From NCBI GenBank assembly GCA_020024075.1, contig JAHHUJ010000147.1, positions 1 to 5,643 on the forward strand: a DNA stretch of 5,643 nt, in the 5' to 3' direction. The notes beneath the pieces are model-generated. The model saw only the letters and a program-made list of their open reading frames with translations. It was not told where the DNA came from and ran no database searches. The position numbers and the translations under genes are program-made. Positions 5,117 to 5,643 of the stretch are shown piece by piece. How positions within the stretch are numbered: the first letter of the stretch is position 1; each line of letters opens with the position of its first letter. The stretch comes from Psychrobacter sp. (GTDB taxonomy: Bacteria > Pseudomonadota > Gammaproteobacteria > Pseudomonadales > Moraxellaceae).

Positions 5117-5643
5117 CTAGGTGTATTCAGCGATTACCCAATCCACCAAGCTTTGGAAGTCATCAAAGGCTGCGGTTGGATTTAGCTCACGAATGTCTTG
5201 ACCGTAATTATAACCGTAAGACAGACCTAGTGTGTCAATATTGGCGTTTTGACCGGCAAAAATATCATTTTTTGAGTCGCCAATCATCACCGCATTCTCT
5301 GGGGCAATCTGTAAGGTGCGGCAGACATGATGTAGAGGCTCCGGGTTTGGCTTTTTAACCGGTAAGCTGTCGCCACCAAGCACTTCGCTAAATAGCTCGC
5401 GCCAACCAAAAGTCTGTAGAATTTTTGGTACAAACTGGATTGGTTTATTAGTAACCAACGCCAGCATAAAGCCTGCTTGTTTTAATTGCTTTAGGCCCTC
5501 GTTCACATCAGGGTAGGCAACGGTGCTGTTCCCACTTACTTTGGCGTAGGCATCGAAGAATACCTTCGCGGCGTGGTCAGCCTCCTCTTTGCTTAATTGA
5601 CCCTCTGCGACCTCTACAGAGCCAACCAGTGCTCGTTCTACTA
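5117..5643 (-). CDS. gph: Phosphoglycolate phosphatase (HAD family), C-terminal 174 residues, cut by window edge
   Basis: Gph hydrolyses 2-phosphoglycolate, a product of oxidative DNA-end repair, to glycolate in the cytoplasm. The frame stays open to the right edge and ends at TAG. A GTG at 5506 is an internal valine (YPDVNEGL), not the start. Visible, in order: VERALVGS of the cap domain at the very edge, the YPDV cap end, LVTNKP (HAD motif II threonine), the GGDSLPVKKPNPEPLHHV stretch (motif III lysine) and IGDSKNDI (motif IV acidic residues). GLSYGYNYGQ, a signature of true Gph, follows. The nucleophile motif DxDGT lies outside. The related MurNAc-6-phosphate phosphatase MupP of pseudomonads has GDDLRDI and RYGYIHPED here, so Gph is the better call. 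It is followed 62 nt downstream by the methyltransferase. Confidence 0.92.
   Translation of the reverse strand, partial: VERALVGSVEVAEGQLSKEEADHAAKVFFDAYAKVSGNSTVAYPDVNEGLKQLKQAGFMLALVTNKPIQFVPKILQTFGWRELFSEVLGGDSLPVKKPNPEPLHHVCRTLQIAPENAVMIGDSKNDIFAGQNANIDTLGLSYGYNYGQDIRELNPTAAFDDFQSLVDWVIAEYT

Noticed and set aside
5080..5358. Plus-strand open frame of 92 codons
   Set aside because: It is antisense to gph, whose HAD motifs are clear on the other strand.
5504..5506. GTG as the start of a short HAD protein
   Set aside because: The frame continues upstream to the window edge with residues that match Gph (VERALVGS, FFDAYAK), so this GTG is an internal valine.

Overview
The window looks like ordinary chromosomal DNA from a gammaproteobacterium of the family Moraxellaceae, most likely Psychrobacter. 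This is inferred from the moderate G+C, the AT-rich intergenic DNA, the character of the LptF/LptG, PepA and Gph proteins, and the pepA/lptFG divergent arrangement that is common in gammaproteobacteria. I cannot run a database search, so the genus is a judgement.

Layout: (1) positions 1-856, minus strand, hold the N-terminal 285 codons of pepA, a leucyl aminopeptidase cut by the left window edge. (2) Positions 857-1566 are a long divergent intergenic region (about 710 bp) with no convincing gene. It has an exact 17-bp tandem duplication, a run of small hairpins, a thrice-repeated ACTTAAAGTC motif and candidate promoters, including a perfect TATAAT just before lptF. (3) Positions 1567-4304, plus strand, hold lptF and lptG, overlapping by ATGA, the two permease subunits of the LPS/LOS exporter LptB2FG. 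Both have longer periplasmic parts than the E. coli proteins. (4) Positions 4305-4445 are a short convergent gap with an exact 16-bp tandem duplication and a strong, probably bidirectional, intrinsic terminator. (5) Positions 4446-5054, minus strand, hold a small RsmC/YbxB-like class I SAM methyltransferase with an unusual NLPA in place of NPPF/Y. (6) Positions 5117-5643, minus strand, hold the C-terminal 174 residues of gph, phosphoglycolate phosphatase, cut by the right edge.

How the genes work together: LptF and LptG are obligate partners and are probably made from one transcript with coupled translation. LptB, LptC and LptA/D/E must be encoded elsewhere. Gph and the methyltransferase are co-directional and 62 bp apart, so they may share a transcript read toward the terminator. 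No functional link between them is evident. PepA is a housekeeping peptidase that in E. coli also acts as a DNA-binding regulator.

I see no sign of a mobile element, CRISPR array, phage, toxin-antitoxin or defence system. The parts least explained are the repeat-rich pepA-lptF spacer, the lineage-type insertions in LptF/LptG with loss of the LptG lysine, and the atypical methyltransferase motif.
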